This document shows positions 7,064-17,910 of a stretch of 22,924 bases of DNA, one piece after another. The translations under genes were made by a program, and so were the position numbers. Position 1 is the first letter of the stretch. Each line of letters starts with the position of its first letter. The stretch is from Chara braunii (Eukaryota; Streptophyta; Charophyceae; Charales; Characeae): contig BFEA01000685.1 of the NCBI GenBank assembly GCA_003427395.1, positions 156,399-179,322 on the forward strand. Direction: 5' to 3'. The notes below the pieces were generated by a model, which saw only the letters and a list, made by a program, of their open reading frames with translations, made no database searches and was not told the origin of the DNA.

Positions 7064-7795
7064 CTGTTCCCTTTCGAAGGAGCATCTGGCTCGCCATAAA
7101 GTCATCAGCACAGTAAGCCTAAATTTTCTTTCTCTCCACAGTAGCCGTACCATGCATTCTCCACCAGGTATCTGTGGCCAGATCACCATTCCTCAGTGGC
7201 CGTACTACCATGCATTCTTCACCAGGGCCAGAGTGTGCGGTGGGACCTTTTGCGAGACTACTATAGAGGTGGCCCCCATATTCAGCCTCACTCTAGAAGG
7301 GTATGCGTTTTATGCCACCCGCTCAGTCCGGAAACAGCCCGCACCGGGACTCCCTATCAGAAATTGGGGAGAACCTGCCCTTCTTTTTTCCCCAATTATG
7401 TTCTTTTCGCATTGGACCTGCTCGAAACTCTGCTGCTAGCAAATATACAATCCACTGCGGCGAGCTGCAAAATTCACTGAACTGCAGACAGATTTGGCAG
7501 TTGCCTTAGTACACAAATCCGTGCGGATGGGCAATGTAATTAAACAATGCATAAATTTAGAATTTATAAGTATGACAAGGATTCCATCCAGGTTGCTCTG
7601 TTGATCGGGCACGTACCTGGCCCACAATTATATTGTCATTGATTTTTTTTTATTATTTTTTTTTTTTTTCTTAATGGGGACAAGGCAGCAACTGTCCTAC
7701 TCGAGCCCTTCTAGTTGGTACCTACTCTACAGGTCAAGATGCAACCATCACTTCAAGCATTTGTCAAGATACTTTTCCTTTGGTCACTTCAGCTT
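7064..7795. other. No gene recognised
   Basis: Holds a diverged ~45-bp duplication (GCCGTACCATGCATTC at ~7145 and CCGTACTACCATGCATTC at ~7200) and a T-rich tract (7643-7671). The frames here give no recognisable domain. Confidence 0.5.
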
Positions 7796-7952
7796 AACTG
7801 TCTCAGGAGGCCTCGTCACCGACGATCTTCAGTTTCAACAGATGGCACTATTTTCTAAGATTTCAACTTCTTGTTCTCCTAAAAATCAACTGTCTCCCGG
7901 AGGCCCTCTCATCGTTGATCTTCAGTTCCAACAGTATGGCACTATTTTCCTA
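7796..7952. repeat. Diverged ~60-bp direct repeat, 92-bp period
   Basis: AACTGTCTCAGGAGGC through GATCTTCAGTTTCAACAG to GGCACTATTTTC (7796-7857) recurs at 7888-7952 with about 80% identity. A TTATTTTCAG sequence follows (~7964), resembling a 3' splice site, but no coding exon can be supported. Confidence 0.7.
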
Positions 7953-8244
7953 ATTTTAAATCTTATTTTCAGAATCTACGGATGGGTGAGTGTTGAGGCC
8001 AAGATCTACGAAAGGACTCAGTGGAACTTACCCTGCGGGAAGAAGACCCTCTAAGGACCGACCGCCACTGGACCCTGGAGCAGGTAGAGTATAAGTAACC
8101 GGCACGTGACCGGTCGCTGCAGGCTGACTCGACTCGCGCGGAGCGGCTTCGGGATTTCGTCCGCCGGCAGCTACGCCCATCGCATAAGCAAACCTGCGGT
8201 CACAGCACAGCCACTAAGTCTGCTCAGAGGCCGAGTTGTTTTTC

Positions 8245-8262
8245 TCGCCAAGATCTTGGCGA
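8245..8262. other. 18-bp perfect palindrome
   Basis: TCGCCAAGATCTTGGCGA is fully self-complementary. It could be a dimeric protein-binding site or chance; no promoter or gene is identifiable next to it. A CACGTG G-box-type hexamer lies ~140 bp upstream (8103-8108) between ACCGG and ACCGGT. Confidence 0.85.
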
Positions 8263-9654
8263 AGCGGTCCCGCCCACCCTCGATTTTATGACTCACTTCT
8301 GAGCATTCGGCCTTCATCAAGGACTTCGTTTTTTTCCATTTTATCTCGACAAGACCTAGGCAGCAAGGTTCCAATCTATTTGTGGGGAGCATTCTGGTTT
8401 CAACCTAACTGTATTTTTCATATGGCAAGATATTGGGCGAAGGTTAAAGCCCCAGTAAAAAAAAAAAACGCATCAGATGAAGGTGCCACCAATTGGAGAG
8501 GAGAAGTGAGAGTACTGTGGGCGGACCGCAGGAGAGCGTTGCGGAGTGGCTTAGCGCGAGAGCCCGATGCTGCTTGGTTGAGGCGAGGTGGTGACATTGC
8601 GGGTTGGGTCCGGCGGCGGGCGCCGCCACGGTTGTGTCACGATGCTCACCTGGTCTCATCCGCCTCTGCCGCTCCTGGCCGTTGGGTTAGGCGTGGTTAT
8701 GTTGGCGTGCTAAGTTGAGAGTGCGTTGGTGTGTGGGTGTGGTGTGTCTGCGGGAGGATGCTCTTAAACCGGGTATGAAGCTTGACCAGCGTGCTGAAGC
8801 ACGTTTGATCTTAGGTATGAAGACTTTGACTGTGAAGATGTTGAGGATGCGGCTTTAGGCGCGGACTTGTTGGGATGTCGTTTTAGGCGCTGATAAGTCG
8901 TGGGAGTTGGAGGAGCATAAAGAGGATTGCGCTAGTGAAGTTCTGTTGAAGATCTTCTGGTCGGAGATGTTTTCGTTTGAAATTGAAGATCGAAGATCCT
9001 CTTGAGAAGAATACAGAGTGTTTGGCATGCATCGTTTGAGGACTAGGTGTGGTTCTATTGTTTGTTTAATAGATGAATTTTAGGGTTATCTGTAAAATGC
9101 CTCTTCCGTTGAGTTTCAGGGTTATTTCCGAAATTGAATCTTCCGTTGACTTGTTTTTTTTTTCAGTTAGAGTTCTCTGGTGCTTTTTCACGTTTTGATT
9201 CTTTTTTATTTTAGGTTATGTGTTTTGTACGATTTTTCCTTTTATGCTCTGGTCTAGACGTTTTGTAGGAATTGGTGTTTCGTAGGATTCCTTATTTTAG
9301 TCTATATATAGGATTTCTTTTCCCCTTTTGCTATTTTTGTAGGATTTCTTTTTTCATATTTTAGTTTAATGTGTTGGATTCGATGTGTGCTGCTGTATTC
9401 CCTTTCCATGACTCCTGGGTATTCGGGCCATTGACATACTTGTTCCTGGGTCATACCTATTCCTGGGTTGATGTTAGTGTTTGGTTACATGTACCTGGCT
9501 CGAGCAAAATAGCTTTTGATTTCATAGGTGGGCGACCCTATTCCACTTTGTTGCTACTGTTTAGCTCGATGCTTGGTGGGATGGTACTGCGGGTGGTATT
9601 TTCTACAATGTTGGGCTTCAACTATGGACGCATTGAGGTTGGGGAATGCGCTGT
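8263..9654. other. No gene recognised; GC-rich then T-rich block
   Basis: 8450-8900 is G-rich on the plus strand, while 9040-9370 is T-rich with loosely repeated TTTAGGGTTAT/CAGGGTTAT, TCTTCCGTTGA and TAGGATTTCTTTT motifs. An open frame across 8236-8718 (160 codons) has Arg/Ala-rich composition without a recognisable domain. The region may be an old repeat or LTR, but I could not find a matching second end. Confidence 0.45.
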
Positions 9655-10345
9655 TTGCGCCCGACCGTCGCAGCAGGCTTGCGAGGTCAACCGCGCGGCT
9701 GACTACCGTAGCCTTTAGTTTGGTGGTTGGACCGACGTGTTGTTGGTGACATTCATGTCACACACACGTGCAGGAGCGTAGGGTTGGCGGTGGATGAAGG
9801 AAATCAAGTGCCGGACTCAATACAAGCAGCCATAGCTACAAGGAGGACTGCCTCTCTCCTTACATCTTGGGTATCCACATCAGTTACAACAGTATTCTGT
9901 TATGGGTGGGTGCTGCTCGAGTCCGATCTTAGCAGCAGGCTTGCGAGGTCAACGATGGGTGACGAAGGTGAATGCCCACGCCAATTTCGTTTCCACAACG
10001 GGGCTGACTATCATAACCTTTAGGTTGGTGGTTGGACCGATGTGCTGTTAGTGACGTTCACGTACATGTGGAGGAGCATAGGGTTGGCGGTGGATGAAGG
10101 GAAATGAAGTGTCAGACTCAATACGAGCAGCCATTGATACAAGGAGGACTGCCTTTCTCCTTACATCTTGGGTATCCACATCACTTACAACAGTGTTGTG
10201 TTTCAGAGGTGGGTGCTGCTCGAGCCCGATCTTCGTGACAGGCTTACGAGGTCAACGACGGGTGAGGAAGGAGACTGCTCATGTCACATACACGAGGAGG
10301 AGCAGTTCAATTCCGTTTCAACAGAGGGGCTAACGGTTTTAGCCA
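9655..10345. repeat. ~305-bp satellite-like tandem repeat, about 2.3 copies
   Basis: GGTGGTTGGACCGA starts at 9722 and again at 10027 (period 305). The stretch from GGTTGGCGGTGGATGAAGG through ACATCTTGGGTATCCACATCA (split here at 20 bases) to GTGCTGCTCGAG is well conserved. The landmark GGCTTGCGAGGTCAAC occurs in partial or full form at ~9676, ~9935 and ~10243. The period is not a multiple of three and indels shift the frame between copies, so the open frames here are not taken as coding. Confidence 0.82.
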
Positions 10346-12132
10346 GTAGGCTACGTGAAGTAATGTTTCATGTGGATGACTATATTTATGATAAAAAACG
10401 TTGATACAACAGGGAGAGATGAGGTGAGGAGAGGTCGGGAGAAACAGGAGAGTCAGAGGGAAAGACATTTCTACGTGGCGACAAGTGAAGGGAGGAATAT
10501 TCGTGGCGATCAACCTATGAAGTGTTTGCTAAAGGAGGTCAAAGGGAGCGTTGTCGAGCGCATCGGTCCCGCACGGGGACCCTCCTGGCCGCATCACGCA
10601 GGATTCTGCAGGACTTGTCGCGAAGAGCGTTTGCCGCTCCGGCCGTGTGCGCCAGCCGTACCTCTCGCAAACCCCTACGACAAGACAGGGTCACGCGAGA
10701 CACCGCTTACCTCCACCTGCGGGAGCTGTCACCATTCCTTAGGTGGGCGTATCCCTGCCGAGCTACTGAACCACATGCGAAGGCTTTTTGTATGCAATTA
10801 CAGAGGTGGCCCAGCCGAGGGCGTTTCTCGTTCGTTGTAGCATAGGGGGTACGCACGGTCAACGCCCAAAATCGAACCCGTACGCGAATCGACGCACTGG
10901 GGGGCCGAGGTCCCAAGCGCAACTCGACGTCGGTCGACTAGGACGGATCACGCACACCACGCGTTACACCACAACACTCATACCTACCCACGTATAACAC
11001 ATGTGCACACACAAACCAAACTCTACAAACAACACCTCAACACAACAGTACTCCTAGTCCCTTCAATATCCGACCCATAACTTTCTGATGCAAATATCGG
11101 ATAGACGCCGCGTGCGAGCCTTCTGTATAAGTGTTGAGCGAGCGCACGGCCTTCTCACATCAACCAACCATGCGGGCATACGCAAGCATTCGCGCTGATG
11201 GGGTACTATGTGGTATTCGTAGCCCCGCAACCCCTGATAATCTCGAGGGTCGCGTTCGACACTCAAGTGTTGGCTGATAGGCGCTTTGAGGGGTAATCTC
11301 TCGACGCCGGACAACCGCCGAGTGCAGTTGAAGGCCACACCCTCTTCTGCACCTTGGGCAGAGGGGTTGGGTAGACAGCTCTACGCTGTCGTGGCGGTCA
11401 AATATCAAGGGGTTTGACTTTGACGGCTGCCACGGACTACAACGTCCAACCATAATAACTCTAAGAAGCAAAGGGTCAAAGGGGACCTATTTTCTNTCAN
11501 TGCAACACCCACNNAATCACTAGGCGCGGCCTCAATGGGTCGGGCGAACACAAGAAACATGATATAAGAGTTATGAGACAGAAGACGATTACTCTCACAA
11601 TCACGGTGTGACTTCCCTCAAATATACATATATATATATAATCATACGCAAACCCAAGTCTGGACTTCGACTCGCATAACATACCTGTAATCACATCAAA
11701 GATCCACATCAACAGAGCACACACTACACGAGGTCAACTTCAAACATTCTTTGCGCTCACACCCCTCGCTTTAGCCATACAAACCTCACTCTTTATGCAG
11801 CTCTCAAAATAAAATACTCAGCATCTTTATTAAATGCCCATTCAATTAAAGTCCGGGTGAAAATGAAACAAAACAACACAAAACACAGGGCTAAAACCTT
11901 TTTAGGTTGAGTGGCAAAAGTGGATTTAGAGTTGAGCCGGAAACCGACCTGTTATCAAAAGATAACAAAAGATGATCTTTGTAGGATCAACTTGAAACTA
12001 GTCAAGCCTTGAATCAATCTGAATAAAGGTGACCTGCAATGCAGCACAGGTCAGTACCCAAGCCATGCTTGAGTGATCAAGAAATAATCCTACCTTTCTA
12101 ATTAACCTCTGATATCTATCTAAAAATATAGG
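10346..12132. other. No gene recognised
   Basis: Mixed sequence with scattered Ns (11496-11514). 10500-10950 is GC-rich with an open frame of 156 codons lacking recognisable motifs. 11600-12130 is AT-rich. A 7-bp hairpin TGACCTG/CAGGTCA lies near 12030-12055. Confidence 0.45.
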
Positions 12133-12229
12133 AAATTTCGGCAGCGTATCCCCTAAACAGGATGGATTGCCAGATCTTTCCTAGCTCAACATACTCTAAC
12201 TCTCTAAATTCTGCAAAATTTCGGCAGCG
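12133..12229. repeat. Duplicated AAATTTCGGCAGCG motif
   Basis: The identical 14-mer AAATTTCGGCAGCG occurs at 12133-12146 and 12216-12229, 83 bp apart. Each is followed by TCCC (five and three bases on) and, about 23 bases on, by GGATTGCC or GGGCTACC. Similarity outside these blocks is low, which suggests an old duplication with a conserved core. Confidence 0.7.
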
Positions 12230-12648
12230 CTTCCCGTAGGAAAAGTGGGCTACCAAGATTTATACAAAGTTGAAAACAAGAATGCAAGACAAAACTACAC
12301 CTGGGACTAACTTCTGACACTTGCTTGATAACTTAGGCTCAACATTGGTCTGCATGCCCTTCGAGTGAGACCATGAGCCAATGCTGATCCTAACCCTCAG
12401 CCGAGTCGGTCCTATCTCATCCCAAGCTTCCCTCCCATCATCCATCTTACCTACCTATGGCTCCAACACTTGGCGAGCATCTACAACAACTACTCTATCA
12501 AAGAGAATACTCCAGAGATGACTTTCAAAAACATGCATATGTGAGTGCAACAACATCTCTCACCAACCCTCAGGTTCTTTTCCACGTCACATAGTTCGTT
12601 CAAAAATCCTCATTATTTCCTTTTTACCCTTCCTTACATAAGACATAG

Positions 12649-13870
12649 GGTCAACCAACCCAACTTATGGATGTGACTGACCTGCCAATTTATATGACAA
12701 TGCCACACCAACTTATGGTGCCCCAGTCTGGTAACACAAATATACGTACGCATAAGACCAAACCACACCAACTTATGGTGTGACCAGTTTCTGCAAAACG
12801 ATCGACAGAAGGCGTATGACCGACCGCACCAACTTATGGTGAGGCGAGTCAGCCTGAACGTTCGACATACACATAGAACTGAATCTCCTCAACTTATGAG
12901 GGGTCAACCTCTGCCTAAACAACAACAAAAGGCATATAACCAAACACAACAACTTATGTTGTGCCTGACCAGCCCATACAGTGACATATAGCATAAGACC
13001 AGGGTACCGAACTTATGAGTAGTGTAGCCCCGCCCAAACAACAACAAGTGCGTATGACCGAACAACCCGCAACTTATGCGTTCGCCCGGCCTCCGCAACA
13101 GAACTACATCAATAGATAAGTTTCACAATCAGATTCTGTCTTCATACGAGTGGCCAGGTCACCTCAACTCATTAGGATCCCCACCCAAACGTCAAATATG
13201 TTTAGAAAATGAAAATAGCCAGATTTTATATATCTCTCTGCTTCCATGTTATCAAGGACATAAGACAAACTACCCAACTTATGGGTGAGTCAGCCTGCCC
13301 ACAGTTACCACACCATTTTGTATTGTTCATCTTCTTTCCCTCTGCTTTGTCTGATACCGGTTTATATGGTTGGATCTCCCAACTTATGGCGTCCAGCCTG
13401 CCATGAATATACATAATAAATATGTATCACTTTGTATACTCTGATCCTCTTAGTGATGGCGGCTCATGACTTGACCACACCAACTTATGGTGCGAATAGT
13501 CTCGCCTGAAACAATAATGCATAAGACTGAGTCACACCAACTTATGGTGTGGTCAGCTTCTGCCTAACAATTGACGTAAGGCGTATGACCGGGCCCCACC
13601 AACTTATGGTGAGACTGGTCAACCTAAACTTTCGACATACACAAAAAACTGGACTACCTCAACTTATGAGGAACCCAGCCTTTCCCTGAACAAACGACGA
13701 AAGGCATATGACCAGACACAACAACTTATGTTGTGCCTGGTCAGCCCATACAGTTACATATGGCGTAGAACTAGGCTACCCAACTTATGGGTAGTCTAGC
13801 TTGCCAAATAACAAGTAAAGCAAGTGCGAGAGACTGAGCAGCCCGCAACTTACGCGTTCGCCCAGCCTCC
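12649..13870. repeat. Array of 17 hairpin units with invariant AACTTAT loop
   Basis: Loops start at 12662, 12710, 12770, 12831, 12891, 12951, 13010, 13071, 13276, 13381, 13482, 13539, 13601, 13661, 13723, 13782 and 13847. Spacing within the dense blocks is about 60 bp. Nearly every loop is closed by a C-G pair and flanked by a stem that differs between units yet stays paired: CACACC/GGTGTG, CACC/GGTG, CCTC/GAGG, CACAAC/GTTGTG, CTACCC/GGGTAG, CGC/GCG. Many have an outer stem such as GACCAG/CTGGTC (13710/13737) or CTGG/CCAG. Spacers share GCGTATGACC before and CAGCCT after. Unit spacing shifts the reading frame, so a protein repeat is unlikely. Confidence 0.88.
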
Positions 13871-15597
13871 GCAATCATATTTGACAAATCTGTGTTTTCT
13901 GAATTCAGACTGATAATCTTGATTAAATCAATACCTATTTTTTTACTTTTGCAAAACAATGTCCTGAATTCAAACAAGTAAAGAAAAACAGTTATCTTTT
14001 CCAGTCATACTTACAGTCAGACCAATAGCAATAGGATAATATAGTTTAGTGATAGGACCACACGCGTAAATCGAGGGTTATACCTGAGTGTTCCCTGCCT
14101 CCAGAACCCCGCCTGGGCTCCGGCAGAGCTCCCGCAAGTTGTGGGGCAACCTCCCACAGAGGTCTTGGCGCGGACCTACGGGTTGCAGTCCCGCCTGCTG
14201 CCTTCCTCTCGTAACCAAAGGACCAAACTGAGAGTAAGAGGGATAGATGTAAATAATTTAAACGCTAAGATACAAGAGAGGTGCCCTCAGACTCACGATG
14301 AGAGGGCCTTGAAATCTTGGTGCGCCTGAGGGCCCCGCAATGGTGGCCAAAAGCCTCGGCAATACGGCCAGACCAAAGCCAAAACGCAGAATGACGGCCC
14401 CCTGACAACCCTCCAAGCTACAGCAATAGCCCCCTCTGTCAAACCTGACTGCCCACTTCAGTCGTGATGCTGTTCTCTCTGACCAATCCNCCACTATGCA
14501 GCCTAGAAAGTCGGTGTTCAAATAAGGCACATCCTCTCTTTGTCCTATTCGAATGAAGACTGGATGCAGCAAAGTCTTCACAAAATACCAAGCACACGGC
14601 AACCACGCGCAGCAATGAGGTACCGTGCCTAGCACAACCGTAACATACAAGCACCACAATGCTACAGATCGTATCACTCGTAATCTGCCAACCCAACCGA
14701 CAACAGTACTGGTAGCTGACCACACAGCAATCGACTTTACCAGTAGCAGCAGCTTCCTGCCTGCTGAATACAGCAGCAGCCCACATCTGTGGCCAAAAAA
14801 AAGTTCTCGACAACAGTCGAATCCTAGTGAAGACAGTATCGGCAACAACACCCAAGCATAGTGATAGTCAACAGCAACACCGGTTGGCTGGACAACAGCG
14901 TAATCCGACTGGCTTTGCAGTGAGCAGGGTACTACAACAGTGTGTTGCACACAATACTGTCCCGCAGTGACTCTCTCCCCAACCAGCGTTACTTGTTCCA
15001 CCATCAATCAGCTAGAGTACGCGGCATCAGCCTCTGCGAAAGGCCTCGCGAACAACTTCCACGCTGCAGCAGTTCCGTGATTCTGAGTCAGATGGCTCAC
15101 CACGCCTGGTGGAAAGACAGCAGTCTTAGAGACTGCTAAACTGAAATTCGATTAGTCGCTGGAGTGTAACCAACAACCGCAGTCTGAACAACAGCTGAAG
15201 TTTGAACGATAGTGGCATGAGAAGCATAAAAAGTCCTGCCTGGTTTGAAAGCTCGCCCGTTGTTAAAAGCAGTCATTCCTCATGCATAATACCCACTGTA
15301 GTCCCAGAGTTGCTACTGCAGCAACAGTCCCTTCTTGGCCTGCTCACTCTCCTTCTTAGTCGCGCTTCATCCTTCCGCACACTACCCGTACTTATCGTTA
15401 GTGGTGAATATACCTGGCCACCACCGCAGTCAGGTTCAATCGCAATAGCCAGCCCAGCAAGCACAGCCCAAAACTACTATACCTACAATTCTCAGAGTAC
15501 GAACGGACCTGCCCCAAAAACATCCCCGACCTGTACCCGTAGCACCCAACGTCGTAGATTGACATTCAGTTCCTCCCACATCACTTATCCCGGTGAA

Positions 15598-15600
<3 letters not shown>
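13871..15600. other. No gene recognised
   Basis: 14060-14340 is GC-richer unique sequence. 14600-15200 is loosely CAG/ACA-rich. A minus-strand open frame of 249 codons (14258-15007, one N) is hydrophobic and Cys/Val/Leu-rich with no recognisable motif; its composition follows from the CAG/ACA-rich opposite strand. Confidence 0.45.

Positions 15601-15644
<44 letters not shown>
15601..15644. repeat. (TG)n microsatellite
   Basis: 22 uninterrupted TG dinucleotides. Cys-Val repeats in the overlapping frame are an artefact of it. Confidence 0.96.
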
Positions 15645-15646
<2 letters not shown>

Positions 15647-17880
15647 CACAGTCGTTGACGGACTAGTCTTCAACTCGTCAGTCGACCTTATTCAATCTCC
15701 ATTGCCCGGATCAGTGGGCTGGCCGAGGGTTCAGTCTCCAACTTCACAATCCCCCTCAATAGGTCTGAGCCAAACTTGAAGTGAACCTTTCGCCAGATCA
15801 TGGGAGATATGGTACTCAAACGGACACCCTCCAGAATCGTNGTGCACCCTCTGTTGAATATTGAGAGGAATCCCCCGCCAGAACGTGGAAGAATCCTACT
15901 TTGCCATGTATGCATAAAGTCAACAGCCCCCCCCTCGTCCTGCTGTGTCCAATAGTGAATAGAGCAGCGCAGTGGCTATCAGGTAAGTCACCAACCCCAC
16001 GATTGTCTTCACTCCCCTTCCTCCATATGGGGCCTCCGGTAAGTCGCACAACCGCCCGTTTTCTCTCGTTGCCTTCCTCTCCCTCTGCTCCGCTGCTGCG
16101 CCTACTGTACGACTTCAAAACCGCGTGCAGAGCGACACTGGATTCTCCCGGATCACACGCAGATACACTCGTCTACCTGCTGNTGTTNTATCACTCTTCA
16201 CTGCCTGCGTCCATCGACNGGTACTCCCCCGTTCGTGTCCATTCCCGCATCGGCCAACGTAGTGACTTGGCATTGTAACTCAGCTTCCCGTTCATCCTAC
16301 ATGGCCAGCTCTACTTGGCAGCTATGAGGTAAGTCTTCGTCAGTCTTACCCCCTTCCTCCCCCCTGTTGCTCTCTTTCTCCTGATGGCACATGCTTTCCC
16401 ACCTCTTTTCCTGTCGTTTTTCACTTCTTCTTTGTAGCAGCCACGCAGCCCCTTAGTCATCATGCCACCCAGGCTAACTACCTAACTCACATTCTGACTT
16501 CATAGGCTGATTCGTGGGGTCCAAAAACCTCAGAATCAAGCCTTGGTTCACCTGATTTCGTTGAGAATATGGCGAGTTATTCACTTTCCACTTTGTCATA
16601 CTCACTCATTCCCGACACCTCTGCGCAGCCCCTCTCCTTACTAACTCCTATTTTACTAATTTCCAACTAATTATAACTTCAAAACCGGAATCACATAATC
16701 CCAAAACCCCTACTTACTACCTCCACTTGCTAGATTCTAACAACAATGAGTAAATTATGCCTCTCTCTCTTCGCGATATCCATGTTTTTTACGTCACCGC
16801 GCACCCGTTTTCGTTCATATCTCTATTTCTACTAGCCTAACCCAAAAACCAAGTTCATATTCTAACTCGCAACTATCAAAAACCCCCAAAACGAGACTTC
16901 CCTCGACCGATTTCGTCCGGAAATGAGCGAGGCACACACTTTTCCCCTCTTCTTCTTCCTCGCTCCGACCATCTCCGCGCAAGTCTTTCTTCTCCATACT
17001 CTACTCCTACTAACTCTCTACCTAAATGGACACCCAATTTGGATTCGCCCATCATAAGAACCCCAAAACCACTTCTTTTCCCGCTCGATTTCATCAAGAA
17101 TCGGGCGGGCTTTATGCTCTTCACTCCCACCATAGCCACTCCCCTCCCGTTACTGCGTTTCTCTCTTCCCGGTCTGCACCTGCCATGGATTGCATCCGGG
17201 TTCACTTCCTTTCCTCCCTGCCTCCGTTACTAACGCAACGTCCAGCGGTGGGGAACCCCGCAGCAACAGGTCGGACAGCGGCGCGATATCTCGCAGCCCT
17301 TGCTATCGTGAGAGAACCTCGGAAGGAACCACCATGTTAGATGGCTTGATTAGTCTTGCGTTCCGATACCCAAGAGCAACGACCTACGACCACGTCAGGC
17401 ATCTTTATGCCCTCCACCAGCAACCCGGCTCGGCTCCAACTGCCAGCTGACTCACACATTACAAAGAACAGTGATTGACATAGGCGGCAACTGCTAAGGA
17501 GTGTGTTAGCAACTCACCTGCCTAGTCGGTCAGCCCCAAAAAGCAGATGGCACAGGGGCGTGCAGCCCCTGCCTTCTCGTGATGATTCCCACACCGCAAC
17601 GAGTAGGAGGATGCGGGCCCGCTGCGAAGCCTGGGCAAAGCGGTCCTGGTGCAGAGCTTGGTGGTACTAGCAGAAAACGGACCTTTGAGGCCAATATGGA
17701 AAGAAAGAGAGAAAAAAATAAAGTAAAATAAAATAAAGTAAAGTAAAAAGTTATGTGCGCACAACTACCCACAGCCTGTGGCCTCCACTACTGTCCCCTC
17801 TATCCGTCCCAACCTAGGCATAGCTCACTATCCGCGGTCCTCACTTTCCCTGATCCCTACGGGCATGGTCACGCTGCAAC
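15645..17880. other. No gene recognised
   Basis: C/T-rich sequence on the plus strand, especially 16330-17230, with a few Ns (15841, 16183-16219). Three splice-donor-like GTAAGT sequences (~15983, ~16039, ~16331) occur, but no coding exon can be paired with them. An A/T-rich AAAGTAAAAT-type tract lies at 17700-17750. Confidence 0.45.
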
Positions 17881-17910
17881 CCCAAATCTGCAAAAATATG
17901 CAGATTTGGG
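17881..17910. other. Perfect 12-bp hairpin
   Basis: CCCAAATCTGCA (17881-17892) and TGCAGATTTGGG (17899-17910) are exact reverse complements around AAAATA. It sits inside a loosely repeated motif (GGGCATGGTCACGCTGCAAC near 17862, GGGCACGCTCACACTCAAAC near 18217, GGGCATACTCACATTCAAG near 18408). Confidence 0.85.

Noticed and set aside
8536-8620. A-box-like GTGGCTTAGCGCG
   Set aside because: No matching B-box at tRNA distance and no cloverleaf.
8236-8718. 160-codon open frame
   Set aside because: Arg/Ala/Ser-rich translation of GC-rich DNA without motifs; overlaps an equally open minus-strand frame.
9727-10404. Open frames within the 305-bp repeat
   Set aside because: Frame is not conserved between the two copies and the period is not a multiple of three.
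10840-10925. Possible reverse-strand tRNA (GGGTTCGATTTT)
   Set aside because: B-box is imperfect and no D-arm or acceptor stem can be formed.
12773-13098. Protein with ~20-residue repeats (HKL motif) on the minus strand
   Set aside because: Unit spacing varies (59-61 bp), shifting frame; the motif is simply the translated hairpin.
12700-13870. CRISPR array
   Set aside because: Regular ~60-bp spacing is suggestive, but the constant part is only ~8 bases, the spacers are similar to each other, and the context is eukaryotic.
14258-15007. Minus-strand open frame of 249 codons
   Set aside because: Hydrophobic Val/Leu/Cys-rich translation mirrors a CAG/ACA-rich plus strand; no motif, no supporting neighbour, contains an ambiguous base.
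15975-16340. Exons with GTAAGT splice donors
   Set aside because: Three donor-like sites, but the flanking frames show no protein signature and no acceptor could be paired.
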